A model generated the notes under the pieces. That model had not been told where the DNA came from and ran no database searches. It saw only the letters and a program-made list of their open reading frames with translations. Position numbers and translations under genes: made by a program. From Mesorhizobium sp. WSM2240 (lineage in GTDB: Bacteria > Pseudomonadota > Alphaproteobacteria > Rhizobiales > Rhizobiaceae), in assembly GCF_040438645.1 (NCBI RefSeq), contig NZ_CP159253.1:4278001-4342000 (forward strand): a stretch of 64,000 nucleotides of DNA, read 5' to 3'. Below are positions 17,437-26,900 of the stretch, one piece after another. Within the stretch, counting starts at the first letter, position 1, and each line of letters starts with the position of its first letter.

Positions 17437-19421
17437 TCGGCGGCCTCCCTGATCTCCGGCCGCGCTGCGGGATAGGTCTTCGCATCCACGATCTTCACCG
17501 TGGCGCGGACCACGCCCTTGCGCCCATCCTCATAGGTCATTTCGGTCTCGACGAATTTTTCCGTCGAACCGTCATATAGCGCCTCGATCAGCGGGGCATA
17601 GCGTTCGGCAACGAAGGCGCGGCGGACCTTCAGCGTGCGCGTCAGTTCGCCGTCATCGGCGTCGAGTTCCTTGTGCAGCACCAGGAACCGCTTGATCTGC
17701 GCGCCGGCCATGACCGGCTCCTTCGACAGGCGCAGATTGGTTTCGTCGACATTCCTGCCGATCATCTCGTAGACCTGCGGATGTCCTGCCAGCTCCTGGT
17801 AGGAGGCGTAGGCGATGTTGTTGCGTTCCGCCCAATTGCCGACAGCCTGCAGGTCGATATTGATGAATGCGGCGGCGAAATCGCGGCCATGCCCGAAAGC
17901 CACCGCTTCCTTGATGTTGGGAAAGAATTTCAGCGTGTTCTCGATGTATTTCGGGGCAAACAGCGCGCCCGACGTGAGCTTGCCCACATCCTTGGCGCGG
18001 TCAATGATCTTGAGCTGTCCGTCCGTATCGAAGAAGCCGGCGTCGCCGGTCTTGACGTAGCCGTCTTCCGTCAGCGTTTCGGCCGTGGTGTCTTCCTGCT
18101 TGAAATAGCCGGCAAACATGCCAGGCGAGCGGAACAGCACCTCGCCTGAATCGGAGATGCGGATGTCGACGTTCGGCGCGGCCGGCCCAACAGTGTCGGC
18201 GCGAACCTCGCCATCCTTCTGCACGGTGACATAGAGGAACGCTTCGGTCTGGCCGTAGAGCTGTTTCAGATTGATGCCGAGCGAGCGGAAGAAGGAAAAC
18301 AGATCCTGCCCAATGGCCTCACCCGCCGTATAAGCGACGCGTATGTTGGAAAGCCCGAGCACATTTCGCAGCGGCGCATAGACCAGGAACTTCCCCAGCT
18401 CGTAGGAGATGCGCCCCGAAAGCGGCACCGGCCTGCCCTCCAGGATCGCCTCGCCGTATCGCTTCGCCACGCCGATGAAATAGTCGAACAGCTTGCGCTT
18501 CAACCAGCCGGCGTCTTCCATGCGGATAGTGACGCTGGTGAGCAGGCCCTCGAAGATGCGCGGTGGCGCGAAATAGAAGGTCGGCCCGATTTCACGCAGA
18601 TCCTGCGCGACGGTTTCGCCGCTTTCCGGGCAGTTCATGCACAGACCCGAAACGTAACCTTGCGCGTAGTTCAGATAGTGGTCTCCGACCCAGGCCAGCG
18701 GCAGATAGGCCAGCACGCTGTCCTTTTCGGAAAGCCCGTCGAATTCGGCGGTGTCGCGCGCCGCATTGACCGCGCCGGCCGCCGTGATCATGACGCCCTT
18801 GGAGCGCCCGGTAGTGCCGGACGTATAGAGCATCACCGAGATGTCGCCGCCGCTCGCCTCGCGGATGCCGCGCTCCCAGCGCTCCGCCAGACCGGGATCG
18901 GCGGCGAGCAGCGCATCGCCCCTTTCCTGGACGGCAGTAAAGGCGGTTAGGCCGGAATGATCATAGCCGTCGAGGCCGCGGGGTTCGTCATAGATGATCT
19001 CGCGAAGCATCGGAATGCTGTCGGAGAAGGACCGGATCTTGTCGACCTGCTCCTGGTCCTGGACCACAGCGAAACGGACTCCGGCATGATCGAGGACGTA
19101 GGCCATCTCCTCGGCGACAGCGTCGGCATAAACCGGCACCGGCACGGCGCCCAGCGACTGGGCGGCGGCAAAGGTCCAGTAAAGGCGTGGGCGGTTGGCG
19201 CCGACGATGGCAATCTTGTCGCCATGGCTGAGCCCTAGCGCCTGGAGCCCTAGCGCCAATGCGCGAATTTGCGCGAGCTGCTCCGCCCAGGTCCAGCTTT
19301 GCCAGATGCCGTAATCCTTGTGGCGCATAGCGGGGCGGTTGCCGAACCGCTGGGCATTGAGCAGCAGGTATTTCGGAAAGGTGTCGAGGGTGACCCCGGC
19401 GGCGGCCGCCGTCGCTACCAT
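17433..19421 (-). CDS. Long-chain-type acyl-CoA synthetase (AMP-forming), first gene of liv operon
   Basis: A 662-residue adenylate-forming ligase. The P-loop YTSGTTGRSKG lies at about residues 199-209; further motifs are YGQTEAFLYVT, DGYVKTGDAGFFDTDGQLKIIDRAKD and the hinge KLTSGALFAPKYIEN. It matches long-chain acyl-CoA ligases that contain the extra insert typical of eukaryote-like FadD15-type enzymes. It opens the operon that encodes a complete Liv-type importer, so the transporter probably brings in an aromatic or aliphatic carboxylate that this enzyme activates with CoA. The substrate itself cannot be deduced. Confidence 0.9.
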   Translation of the reverse strand: MVATAAAAGVTLDTFPKYLLLNAQRFGNRPAMRHKDYGIWQSWTWAEQLAQIRALALGLQALGLSHGDKIAIVGANRPRLYWTFAAAQSLGAVPVPVYADAVAEEMAYVLDHAGVRFAVVQDQEQVDKIRSFSDSIPMLREIIYDEPRGLDGYDHSGLTAFTAVQERGDALLAADPGLAERWERGIREASGGDISVMLYTSGTTGRSKGVMITAAGAVNAARDTAEFDGLSEKDSVLAYLPLAWVGDHYLNYAQGYVSGLCMNCPESGETVAQDLREIGPTFYFAPPRIFEGLLTSVTIRMEDAGWLKRKLFDYFIGVAKRYGEAILEGRPVPLSGRISYELGKFLVYAPLRNVLGLSNIRVAYTAGEAIGQDLFSFFRSLGINLKQLYGQTEAFLYVTVQKDGEVRADTVGPAAPNVDIRISDSGEVLFRSPGMFAGYFKQEDTTAETLTEDGYVKTGDAGFFDTDGQLKIIDRAKDVGKLTSGALFAPKYIENTLKFFPNIKEAVAFGHGRDFAAAFINIDLQAVGNWAERNNIAYASYQELAGHPQVYEMIGRNVDETNLRLSKEPVMAGAQIKRFLVLHKELDADDGELTRTLKVRRAFVAERYAPLIEALYDGSTEKFVETEMTYEDGRKGVVRATVKIVDAKTYPAARPEIREAAE

Positions 19422-19769
19422 GACAATGCTCCTCCCGGCCCGGCATCAACAATGGGCGCGCCCATTGTGCCAGCGCCGGACTTCGGCGCAAATGCGCCAT
19501 TAGACCAAATGCCGCCCGGAGCATCCAGCAGCGGCCGCATGCGCGACCATTCCGACCCGGCTCGACGCCAAGGTTTTGCCACTCACTTCCTCCCGTTGTC
19601 GCGCCGGGTCCCATCCCGCCGCGGCGCCTGTCCGTGAATCCGGCAGGCTTTGAACTTAAGCTATTATGGAAATGTGCGGGCGACAACGCACCCCTTGACA
19701 GACAGGACGGCAGATTGTCTTTTGAATGCGCGGCACATGCGCCGCAATCCCTCATTCCTGCAGAGCTCT
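19422..19769. other. 348-bp intergenic region, no gene recognised
   Basis: This gap lies between the start of the acyl-CoA synthetase gene and the stop of the Crp/Fnr gene, so it should hold the liv-operon promoter on the minus strand. I found open frames only of shadow quality and no convincing -35/-10 pair, operator palindrome or terminator. An A/T-rich patch around 19660-19675 (minus sense CATTTCCATAATAGCTTAAG) is the most promoter-like segment. Confidence 0.5.
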
Positions 19770-20444
19770 TCAAGCGCCATAGTTTGCCAGGCGCTCGACG
19801 TCGATCACATCGATCCGGCCATGCTCCACGCGCAGCAGGCCTTCCTCCTCGAGCGCCCGCAGGCTTCTGTTGACGACCTGTCGCGACACTCCGGCAAGCA
19901 GCGCCAGTTCGTCCTGCGTGATTTCGATATGGTCGTGCACATCCGGATAGAGCACGGAATTGAAGAACCATGAGAGATTGCGCGCGACCCGCGCCTTCGG
20001 GTCCAGTATGCGGTCGTACTCGGTCGTGGCGATGAACTGCCCCAAGCGCTCGTTGAGCTGGCGCACGAGAAACCGGTTGAAGGCCGCACTGTTGTCGCAG
20101 AGCCAGAAGAAGGTGCTCTTGTTGAGCATCGCAAGGCGTGTCTCGCGCAGGGCAACGAGATCGTATTTGCGCGGCTCGTCCTTGAGCACGGAGCCCTCGC
20201 CGAACCAGCCGCCCGGACCTGCGCCCGCGAATGTCATCGCCTTGCCGTCGCGCGATATGGCGCTGATCTTGACCAGCCCGGTGATGACGCCGGTCCAGTA
20301 GTCGAGCCTGTCGCCGCGGTGGCAGACGTAACTGCCCTTGGCGAAGGTCTTTTCGCTGATGCCGCGGCTTGCCCGCTCGATCTCGTCGTCGGCGAGTTCA
20401 GCGGCCCAGATTGCCGCGCGGACAAGGTCGCTTCTGGTGTTCAT
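19770..20444 (-). CDS. Crp/Fnr family transcriptional regulator
   Basis: A 224-residue regulator with an N-terminal cyclic-nucleotide-binding-type beta-barrel (about residues 25-125, including SYVCHRGDRLDYWTGVITGLVKIS and GPGGWFGEGSVL) and a C-terminal winged helix-turn-helix (QDELALLAGVSRQVVNRSLR, about 177-197). The four-cysteine cluster of FNR proteins is absent, so it is not an FNR-type oxygen sensor; effector unknown. The start at 20444 is preferred to an upstream ATG because the extra 22 residues are not family-like. It ends 348 bp before the acyl-CoA synthetase gene and could control the liv operon or the FeeM/c-di-GMP genes next to it. Confidence 0.85.
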   Translation of the reverse strand: MNTRSDLVRAAIWAAELADDEIERASRGISEKTFAKGSYVCHRGDRLDYWTGVITGLVKISAISRDGKAMTFAGAGPGGWFGEGSVLKDEPRKYDLVALRETRLAMLNKSTFFWLCDNSAAFNRFLVRQLNERLGQFIATTEYDRILDPKARVARNLSWFFNSVLYPDVHDHIEITQDELALLAGVSRQVVNRSLRALEEEGLLRVEHGRIDVIDVERLANYGA

Positions 20445-20540
20445 GAAGCCTCGGCGAGAGCACGGCATTGGCCGATATCCGCCAAATTTATGGACGTTCG
20501 GCGCCAGCAACGCAATGCGGCCCGCCGATTTCCCGGACGG

Positions 20541-21317
20541 TCAGGCGGCGTCGCGAAAATACTTCGCCGTCGGCAAAATCGTCAGCGGCGCAAGCTCGCC
20601 GCGGAGAGGTTTGCCGAACATCAATCGCTGCTCCATCGCCGTCGATTTGAAGAAGGGAAAGCGTGAGAAGGAGCGCTCGCGAATGGCGCTGACGTCGGCG
20701 CGATAGAGAACGACCGGATAGTTCAGGCCGGGATAGTTGCGCAGTTCGCCGATCTGCTCGGAGCAGTAGATGCGCTTGTAGAAGCCGGCATGCTCTTCCC
20801 GGATGGTCGAAAGGCAATAAGGCGCCTCGAAGTGGAAGCAGGCCATTCCGGCGAGCCGCAGCGTGAGATAGGGTATCTGTGGATAGACACGCGACCAGTC
20901 CGGATCGGCCGCAAAGCGGCTCGGATCCACGAAGGTGAGGCCGCCGGCCATCATGGGACGCAGAATGTCGCCATAGACCGTCGTCGACGGTGATTGCGGC
21001 GTGGCCAGCGACGCATGATGAATGCGCAAGGTGCTGACGAGGGCCCCATCGACATAGATGCCGAATTTGTAGCAGTTCGGCGCTTCGTCGAGCTCGTCAT
21101 GGACAATATGATCGGGATTTTCCGGGACCATGTCGCTCAGGCGATATGATTTGTAGCGAAGCCGGTAGATGTCTTCGAGGTCTTCGCCCTTGTCGCAACG
21201 GCGATACTCAGTGCGCTCCAGCAGCGCCAGAATGTTCTTAGCGAAACTCGATACTTCAGACGCATCGGCACTAACCGCCCCGGCGCTGTTGCCGAACGCC
21301 GCCTGCTGCACAACCAT
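20541..21317 (-). CDS. N-acyl amino acid synthase, FeeM-type (GNAT-like acyltransferase)
   Basis: A 258-residue protein of the FeeM/autoinducer-synthase-like acyltransferase group. The N-terminal signature DLEDIYRLRYKSYRLSDM is followed by an Asp-rich DELDEAPNCYKFGIYVDGALVSTLRIH and later ILRPMMAGGLTFVDPSRFAAD. FeeM enzymes transfer acyl chains from acyl carrier protein to amino acids such as tyrosine, giving membrane-active or signalling N-acyl amino acids. The family link is recognised from pattern only; the amino-acid acceptor is unknown. It lies between a Crp/Fnr gene and a GGDEF-EAL gene on the same strand, with a CtrA-like box 79 bp upstream of its start. Confidence 0.72.
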   Translation of the reverse strand: MVVQQAAFGNSAGAVSADASEVSSFAKNILALLERTEYRRCDKGEDLEDIYRLRYKSYRLSDMVPENPDHIVHDELDEAPNCYKFGIYVDGALVSTLRIHHASLATPQSPSTTVYGDILRPMMAGGLTFVDPSRFAADPDWSRVYPQIPYLTLRLAGMACFHFEAPYCLSTIREEHAGFYKRIYCSEQIGELRNYPGLNYPVVLYRADVSAIRERSFSRFPFFKSTAMEQRLMFGKPLRGELAPLTILPTAKYFRDAA

Positions 21318-21395
21318 GGATACCCTCGCACTCCGCCGTCACACCAAGGGTACGCGACGGTCGGCATATGTAAAGTTGAAAATACCGCAGGAGCT

Positions 21396-21411
21396 GTTTA
21401 CCGAAGGTTAA
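21396..21411 (-). promoter_or_regulatory. CtrA-like box upstream of the FeeM-type gene
   Basis: On the minus strand the sequence is TTAA CCTTCGG TAAAC, which fits the CtrA consensus TTAA-N7-TTAAC with one mismatch. It ends 79 bp before the ATG at 21317. A second TTAACC copy immediately upstream makes a tandem TTAACCTTAACC. CtrA is the master cell-cycle regulator of alphaproteobacteria. Confidence 0.4.
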
Positions 21412-21467
21412 GGTTAACCTCTCGGGGAGATTGTCCGACTAGCAGACTTTCGCCGGATTCGGAAAAC

Positions 21468-23816
21468 TCAGCTTGCAGCGCCGCGTTCGGCCGATTTGAT
21501 GTCGTTGCCGAAGGGCCAGATCGTATTCGACATCGTCTCGATGCCGGAGGCCGAAAGAGCCGACCCGAAGAGGAAGCCCTGCACCAGATCGGGCTTCACT
21601 GAAAGCGCCAGAATTTTCAGCTGCTCGAAGGTTTCGACGCCCTCGACGGTTATGACCAGGCCAAGCGGGCGCGAAAGATTGACGATGCCCTTCAGCAATT
21701 CGAGCGAGCGCGGATTGTGCCCCATGTCAACGAGGAAGCTGCGGTCGATCTTGATCTTGTCGAGCGGCAGCTTGTGCAGATAGCTCAGGCTCGAATAGCC
21801 CGTGCCGAAATCATCGAGCGCGATCCGAACGCCGAGGCCCTTGAGCTCCTCAATGTACTGCCCGGTCAGCGACTTGTCGTCGAGCAGCGCCGTTTCCGTC
21901 ACCTCGATCTCTAGCCGGTGCGCGGCGAGGCCCGACTGGGCCAGCGCATCGCGCACCTTGTCGACCACGTTGCGGTGACGGAAATCCTTGGCAGAAAGGT
22001 TGACCGAAACGCTGATCTGTTCGGGCCAGCGCGCGCATTCAGCGGTGGCGGCCTGCAGCACGAAACTGCTGATCTCCGAAATGATGCCCATTTCCTCGGC
22101 GAGTGGAATAAAGGTGGCCGGCGATATCGAACCGAGCTCGGGATGATCCCAGCGGCACAGGGCCTCGCAACTGGCGATACGCATCGTGTCCATTGCCACG
22201 ATCGGCTGATAGACGACGCGCAGGCCCTTCGCCTCGACGGTGCTGCGCAGATCCGCCTTCATGAGCTGGCGATTGCGGAACGCGGCGTCCATCGCCGATT
22301 CGAAGAGCTGCCAGTCGTTCTTGCCGAGTTCCTTGGCTTTGTAGAGGGCCAAGTCGGCCTTCACGACCATCGCGTCGACCTCGGTATCCCTGACGCGACA
22401 GAGCACCGCGCCGCCGCTGGCCTGAATGCGTAGCACGTGGCCGGCCACGTCGACGTCGCCCTGCAGGCCGGCGAAGATGCCGTCCAGCATTTCAGCCAGA
22501 TGGCTGTCGTCGTCGAGCCGGTCGAAATAGATCATGAACTCGTCGCCGCCGAAGCGGCTGACGCGGACGCCTTCGTCGGCAAAGGCGGCGAGCCGTTCGG
22601 CAACGGCGTAGATCAGCCCGTCGCCGACCGGATGGCCGAGCGCGTCGTTGACGCTTTTGAAGTCGTCGAGGTCAAGAACCGCGAGACCGCAGAGCCTGTC
22701 CGGGTCGCCGGCTTGCATGAACTCGCCGACGAGTTCTTGGAAATAGGCGCGGTTCGGCAGGCCCGTCAGATTGTCGTAGCGCGCCATCGTGCGGATCTTC
22801 TCTTCCGCCTCGACGCGCTGCGAGACGTCCTCGAAGGTGATGACGCCAAGATCCTGGCTGCCTTCGCGCGCCGAGAACTCGTAGTGCTGGCCATTGGAGA
22901 ACGAGACCAGCACCTTGCGGTCGCGCCCCTCGCGCAGCGCGCGCGTGAGCTGAGCCTCGATGTAGCGGCAATCCTTGAGCGCCAGCATGCCGCCTGCAAC
23001 GCCGCGCATAAGCAGCGAATGGATCGAGCGCCCGAGGAGCGCGTCGGGCGATTTTAGCGACATCAGGTGAGCGGCTTCCGCATTCGCGACCACGACCTTG
23101 CCGTTGGGGCCTAGCATGACAAGGCCGTGCGACATGGTGTTGAGCGCTCGATTGAACCGCTGGGCGAGCCGGCTCGCCTTCTTCTCCTCCGAAATCGCGG
23201 TGAACAGCACGTCACGAACCGTGTCGGCAAAGCGCTTGATGGCGAAGAGGAACGGCGCCGACAGAAGGCCAAGGATGATATGATAGGGGTCGCCGCGCAG
23301 GATGAAGCCGAGTGAGATTGGCCATGTCAGCGCCATGATGAAGATCATCACCATGCGCGGCGAGCCATAATTGCGGCCTGCGATGGAGGTGGCGGAGGCG
23401 AGCGTGACTGCGACCGAGGCGATCTCGGCGAAACTGTCGTGTGCTAGGTAGATGCCGAGGAAACAGAACGTTCCAAGCATGAACCCATGCATGGAGCCGT
23501 AGACGATATAATCGTTCTCGCGGTGACGGGCCTCCTGCCTGTCCTTCGGCGGCGGCGCGTTGCGGTACTTGCGGATGTTGCGCATGCGCAGGATCGCCAC
23601 GACGATCATGCCAAACGCGAGAAGGAGGTAGAGCGGGTCCGCGGTTTTCCAATAAACCAGGATCACGAGCAGGGTTTGCGCCGCAAATCCGATCGCAAGC
23701 GTCGTACCGTCGCGGAACAGCGTCTCCACGAAAGGAATGTAGACGTCGACGGGAATCTCGCTTTTTCGTCTCGTGGGCACGCCTGAATCCCGCTTTCGGG
23801 AGCCAAGCTTTGCCAC
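21468..23816 (-). CDS. Membrane-anchored PAS-GGDEF-EAL protein (c-di-GMP turnover)
   Basis: A 782-residue bifunctional c-di-GMP protein. About six membrane helices fill the first 200 residues; a PAS-like domain follows (NTMSHGLVMLGPNGKVVVANAEA, about 230-330). The GGDEF domain contains RFGGDEFMIYF intact, so cyclase activity is possible. The EAL domain keeps CEALCRWDHP, the SVNLSAKDFR block and DDFGTGYSSL, so phosphodiesterase activity is also possible. The start is a GTG at 23816 preceded by AAGG. A CtrA-like box lies 43 bp upstream of the start. It is on the same strand as the FeeM-type gene, 150 bp before it, each with its own putative box. Confidence 0.9.
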   Translation of the reverse strand: MAKLGSRKRDSGVPTRRKSEIPVDVYIPFVETLFRDGTTLAIGFAAQTLLVILVYWKTADPLYLLLAFGMIVVAILRMRNIRKYRNAPPPKDRQEARHRENDYIVYGSMHGFMLGTFCFLGIYLAHDSFAEIASVAVTLASATSIAGRNYGSPRMVMIFIMALTWPISLGFILRGDPYHIILGLLSAPFLFAIKRFADTVRDVLFTAISEEKKASRLAQRFNRALNTMSHGLVMLGPNGKVVVANAEAAHLMSLKSPDALLGRSIHSLLMRGVAGGMLALKDCRYIEAQLTRALREGRDRKVLVSFSNGQHYEFSAREGSQDLGVITFEDVSQRVEAEEKIRTMARYDNLTGLPNRAYFQELVGEFMQAGDPDRLCGLAVLDLDDFKSVNDALGHPVGDGLIYAVAERLAAFADEGVRVSRFGGDEFMIYFDRLDDDSHLAEMLDGIFAGLQGDVDVAGHVLRIQASGGAVLCRVRDTEVDAMVVKADLALYKAKELGKNDWQLFESAMDAAFRNRQLMKADLRSTVEAKGLRVVYQPIVAMDTMRIASCEALCRWDHPELGSISPATFIPLAEEMGIISEISSFVLQAATAECARWPEQISVSVNLSAKDFRHRNVVDKVRDALAQSGLAAHRLEIEVTETALLDDKSLTGQYIEELKGLGVRIALDDFGTGYSSLSYLHKLPLDKIKIDRSFLVDMGHNPRSLELLKGIVNLSRPLGLVITVEGVETFEQLKILALSVKPDLVQGFLFGSALSASGIETMSNTIWPFGNDIKSAERGAAS

Positions 23817-23858
23817 ATTCGCCTTAAAAAAGGCTTATACAGCGTATGGCCGCAAATC

Positions 23859-23874
23859 GTTAACGCAAAGGTAA
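23859..23874 (-). promoter_or_regulatory. CtrA-like box upstream of the GGDEF-EAL gene
   Basis: On the minus strand the sequence is TTAC CTTTGCG TTAAC, one mismatch from TTAA-N7-TTAAC. It ends 42 bp before the GTG start at 23816, a suitable position for CtrA control of a sigma-70 promoter. Confidence 0.45.
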
Positions 23875-23908
23875 GGACTCGCGATACAGCAAACATACTT
23901 GAAGCGGC

Positions 23909-23935
23909 AAAAAAGCGGCTTTATTCTGCCGCTTC
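23909..23935 (-). terminator. Intrinsic terminator of the indolepyruvate oxidoreductase gene, overlapping its stop codon
   Basis: On the minus strand the stem AAGCGGC / GCCGCTT encloses a 9-nt loop and is followed by six T residues. The left arm lies in the last sense codons and the loop contains the TAA stop codon (23921-23923), so terminating ribosomes would cover the hairpin. Confidence 0.8.
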
Positions 23936-26900
23936 CAGCTCCGGCTTCGCCTCTGCGCCTTCAAGGCGCGCCAGAAGCCGGGCCCGCTCGCCGGCCGCCC
24001 TTTCCGCGTTGGCCTGCTTGACATGGCCATAGCCGCGGATGAGAGCAGGCACGGACGCCAGCGCCGCCGCCGCCTCAATCTTCGCCGGCGACAGGGCTTT
24101 TACGATACGGTCGACATCGGCCTCGTAGCGAGCCAGCAGATCGCGCTCCAGCCGCCGCTCGGCGGAATAGCCGAAGACATCAAGCGCCGATCCGCGCAGG
24201 CCCTTCAGCGACGCGAGCAGGCGGAATGCCTTCATCATCCAAGGCCCGAAACTGGACTTCCTCGGCTTTCCATCCGCACCGCGACGGCCCATGATCGGCG
24301 GCGCGAGGTGGAATTCCAGCCGTTCGTATTCCTGGAATTGCGCGGCCAGTTGGCGCTGGAACGAGCCGTCCGTGTAGAGGCGGGCGACTTCGTACTCGTC
24401 CTTGATCGCCATCAGTTTGAAGAGGTTTTTCGCCACGGCCTCGGCGACTGTTCTTGAACCCGGCAAGGCGGCCTGCTCGGCCTTGCGGACGACTGCGACG
24501 CGATCCGCGTAGCGCTTCGCATAGACGGCATTCTGATAGGCGGTCAGAAACTCTACGCGGCGCGCCACCGTCTCGTCGAGCGACTGTGCGGCGCCGGAAT
24601 CCGCCGCCTGGCCGGGCCGGCCGAGCATCCCTTTGACGAAATCCGGCTGATGCGCCGCGCGTCGCCCCCAGCGGAAGGCCGCGATGTTCATGGCAACCGC
24701 CTCGCCATTGAGCTCGACGGCGCGTTCGATCGCCTCCGCCGACAGCGGCAGGCCGCCGTGCTGGTAGGCGAAGCCCAGCATGAACATGTTGGCGCCGAGC
24801 GAGTTGCCGAACAGCGCCGAGGCAGTGCGCGTGGCGTCGAAGAAATGTGCCTTGTGTTCGCCGGCGGCCTCGCGAATGGCCTTCTTCAGCCGCTCGACGG
24901 GCAGTGAGAAATCGGCCAAACGCGCGAAATCGCCCGGCATTATCTCGGCGGTATTGGCGACGAAGATCGTATGACCCTCGCGCACCGCCGCCAGCACCTT
25001 CTTGTTGCCCGACACGACGAGGTCGCAGCCGAGCACGAGATCGGCCTTGCCCGCCGAGACGCGTATGGCATGGATCTCCTCCGGGGTTTTTGCAATGCGG
25101 ACGTGTGAGAACACCGCCCCGCCTTTCTGCGCCAGGCCCGCCATGTCGATCATGCCGCAGCCCTTGCCCTCCAGATGCGCGGCCATGCCGAGGATGGCGC
25201 CGATCGTGACGACGCCGGTGCCGCCGACGCCGTCGATGATCGACGACCAGCCATCGCGGTCGAGCGCAAAAAGCTGCGGCTCCGGCACGCCTTCAAGCGG
25301 ATCGGATTTTCCGGCCATGCCTTCGGCCTTGCGGATCTTCGCGCCATGCACGGTCACGAAGGACGGGCAGAAGCCGTTGACGCAGGAGAAATCCTTGTTG
25401 CAGCTCGACTGGTCGATGCGGCGCTTGCGGCCGAACTCGGTTTCGACCGGCTGGATCGACACGCAGTTCGACTGTACGCCGCAATCTCCGCAGCCTTCGC
25501 AGACGAGTTCGTTGATGATGACGCGCTTGTCGGGGTCGGGAAAGGTTCCGCGCTTGCGGCGGCGGCGCTTTTCGGCAGCGCAGGTCTGGTCATAAAGCAG
25601 AACGGAGACGCCTTTCGTCTCGCGCAGCTGGCGTTGCACAATGTCGAGTTCGTCTCGATGGTGAATGGTGGCGCCGGCCGGAAAAATCATGCCGGCGGAA
25701 GCGTATTTGCCCGGCTCGTCTGTGACGATAGCGATACGCTCGACGCCTTCGGCGCGCACCTGGCTTGCGATCATGTCGACGGTGAGATTGCCTTCGTGCG
25801 GCTGGCCGCCGGTCATGGCGACCGCGTCGTTGTAGAGGATCTTGTAGGTGATGTTGGCACCCGAGGCGAGCGCGAAGCGCAGCGCCAGCGAGCCGGAATG
25901 GTTGTAGGTGCCGTCGCCGAGATTCTGGAAGATGTGCTCGCGCGTCGAGAACGGCGCCTGGCCGACCCACTGCGCCCCCTCCCCGCCCATGGCGGTGAAT
26001 CCGACCGTGGAGCGGTCCATCCACAGCGCCATGAAATGGCAGCCGATGCCCGCGGCGGCGATGGAGCCTTCCGGCACCTTGGTCGAGGAATTGTGCGGGC
26101 AGCCGGAGCAGAAGAACGGCGTGCGCGCGCCGATGTCCTTCGTGTCGGCGAGCATCGCCTGGAACTGCCTTAGCCGGGCGACCCGCGCCGAAATCTCCTC
26201 CGACGGCCCAATGGTCTTGACGATGCGCTCGCCGAGCGCGATTGCGATGTCGTTCGGGTCGAGCGAGCCCTTGGCCGGGAACAGCCAGCCGCCGCGTTCG
26301 TCCTTCTTGCCGATCACCACCGGCTGCATGGCCGTGTTGTAGAGGCTTTCGCGCAACTGGACTTCGATCAGCGAGCGCTTTTCCTCGACGACGATCACCA
26401 TTTCGAGGCCGCGCACGAAATCCGCAATGTGCTCGAAGTCGAGCGGCCACGGGCAGCCGACCTTGAACAGGCGCACGCCGATCTGGTTGGCTCGGTCTTC
26501 GTCGACGCCAATGTCCTCGAGCGCCTGGCGCACGTCGAGATAGCTTTTGCCGATGGTGACGATGCCGATCTTCGGATTGCGGCCGCCCGAATAGACGATC
26601 CGGTTGAGGTCGTTGGCCTTGATGAAGGCCGAGGCCGCGGCGCGCTTGTGTTCATGCAGGCGCGCCTCCTGGCCGAGTTGGTCGAGCTCGTGGCGGATGT
26701 TCAAGCCGCCGGGCGGCATGTCAAATTCCGGGATGACGATGTTCAGCCGGTCGAGCGAGGCGTCGACCGATGCGGTCGATTCGATATTGTCCTTGACGCA
26801 TTTGATCGCCGCCCACGTACCCGCAAAGCGCGACATGGCGTAGCCGTAAAGGCCGTAGTCGATCAGTTCCTGCACACCCGCCGGATTGAGGATCGGGATC

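Noticed and set aside
19640..19873. Possible small genes in the gap before the acyl-CoA synthetase gene
   Set aside because: Frames of about 80-100 codons on the plus strand overlap the Crp/Fnr gene and have no conserved pattern.
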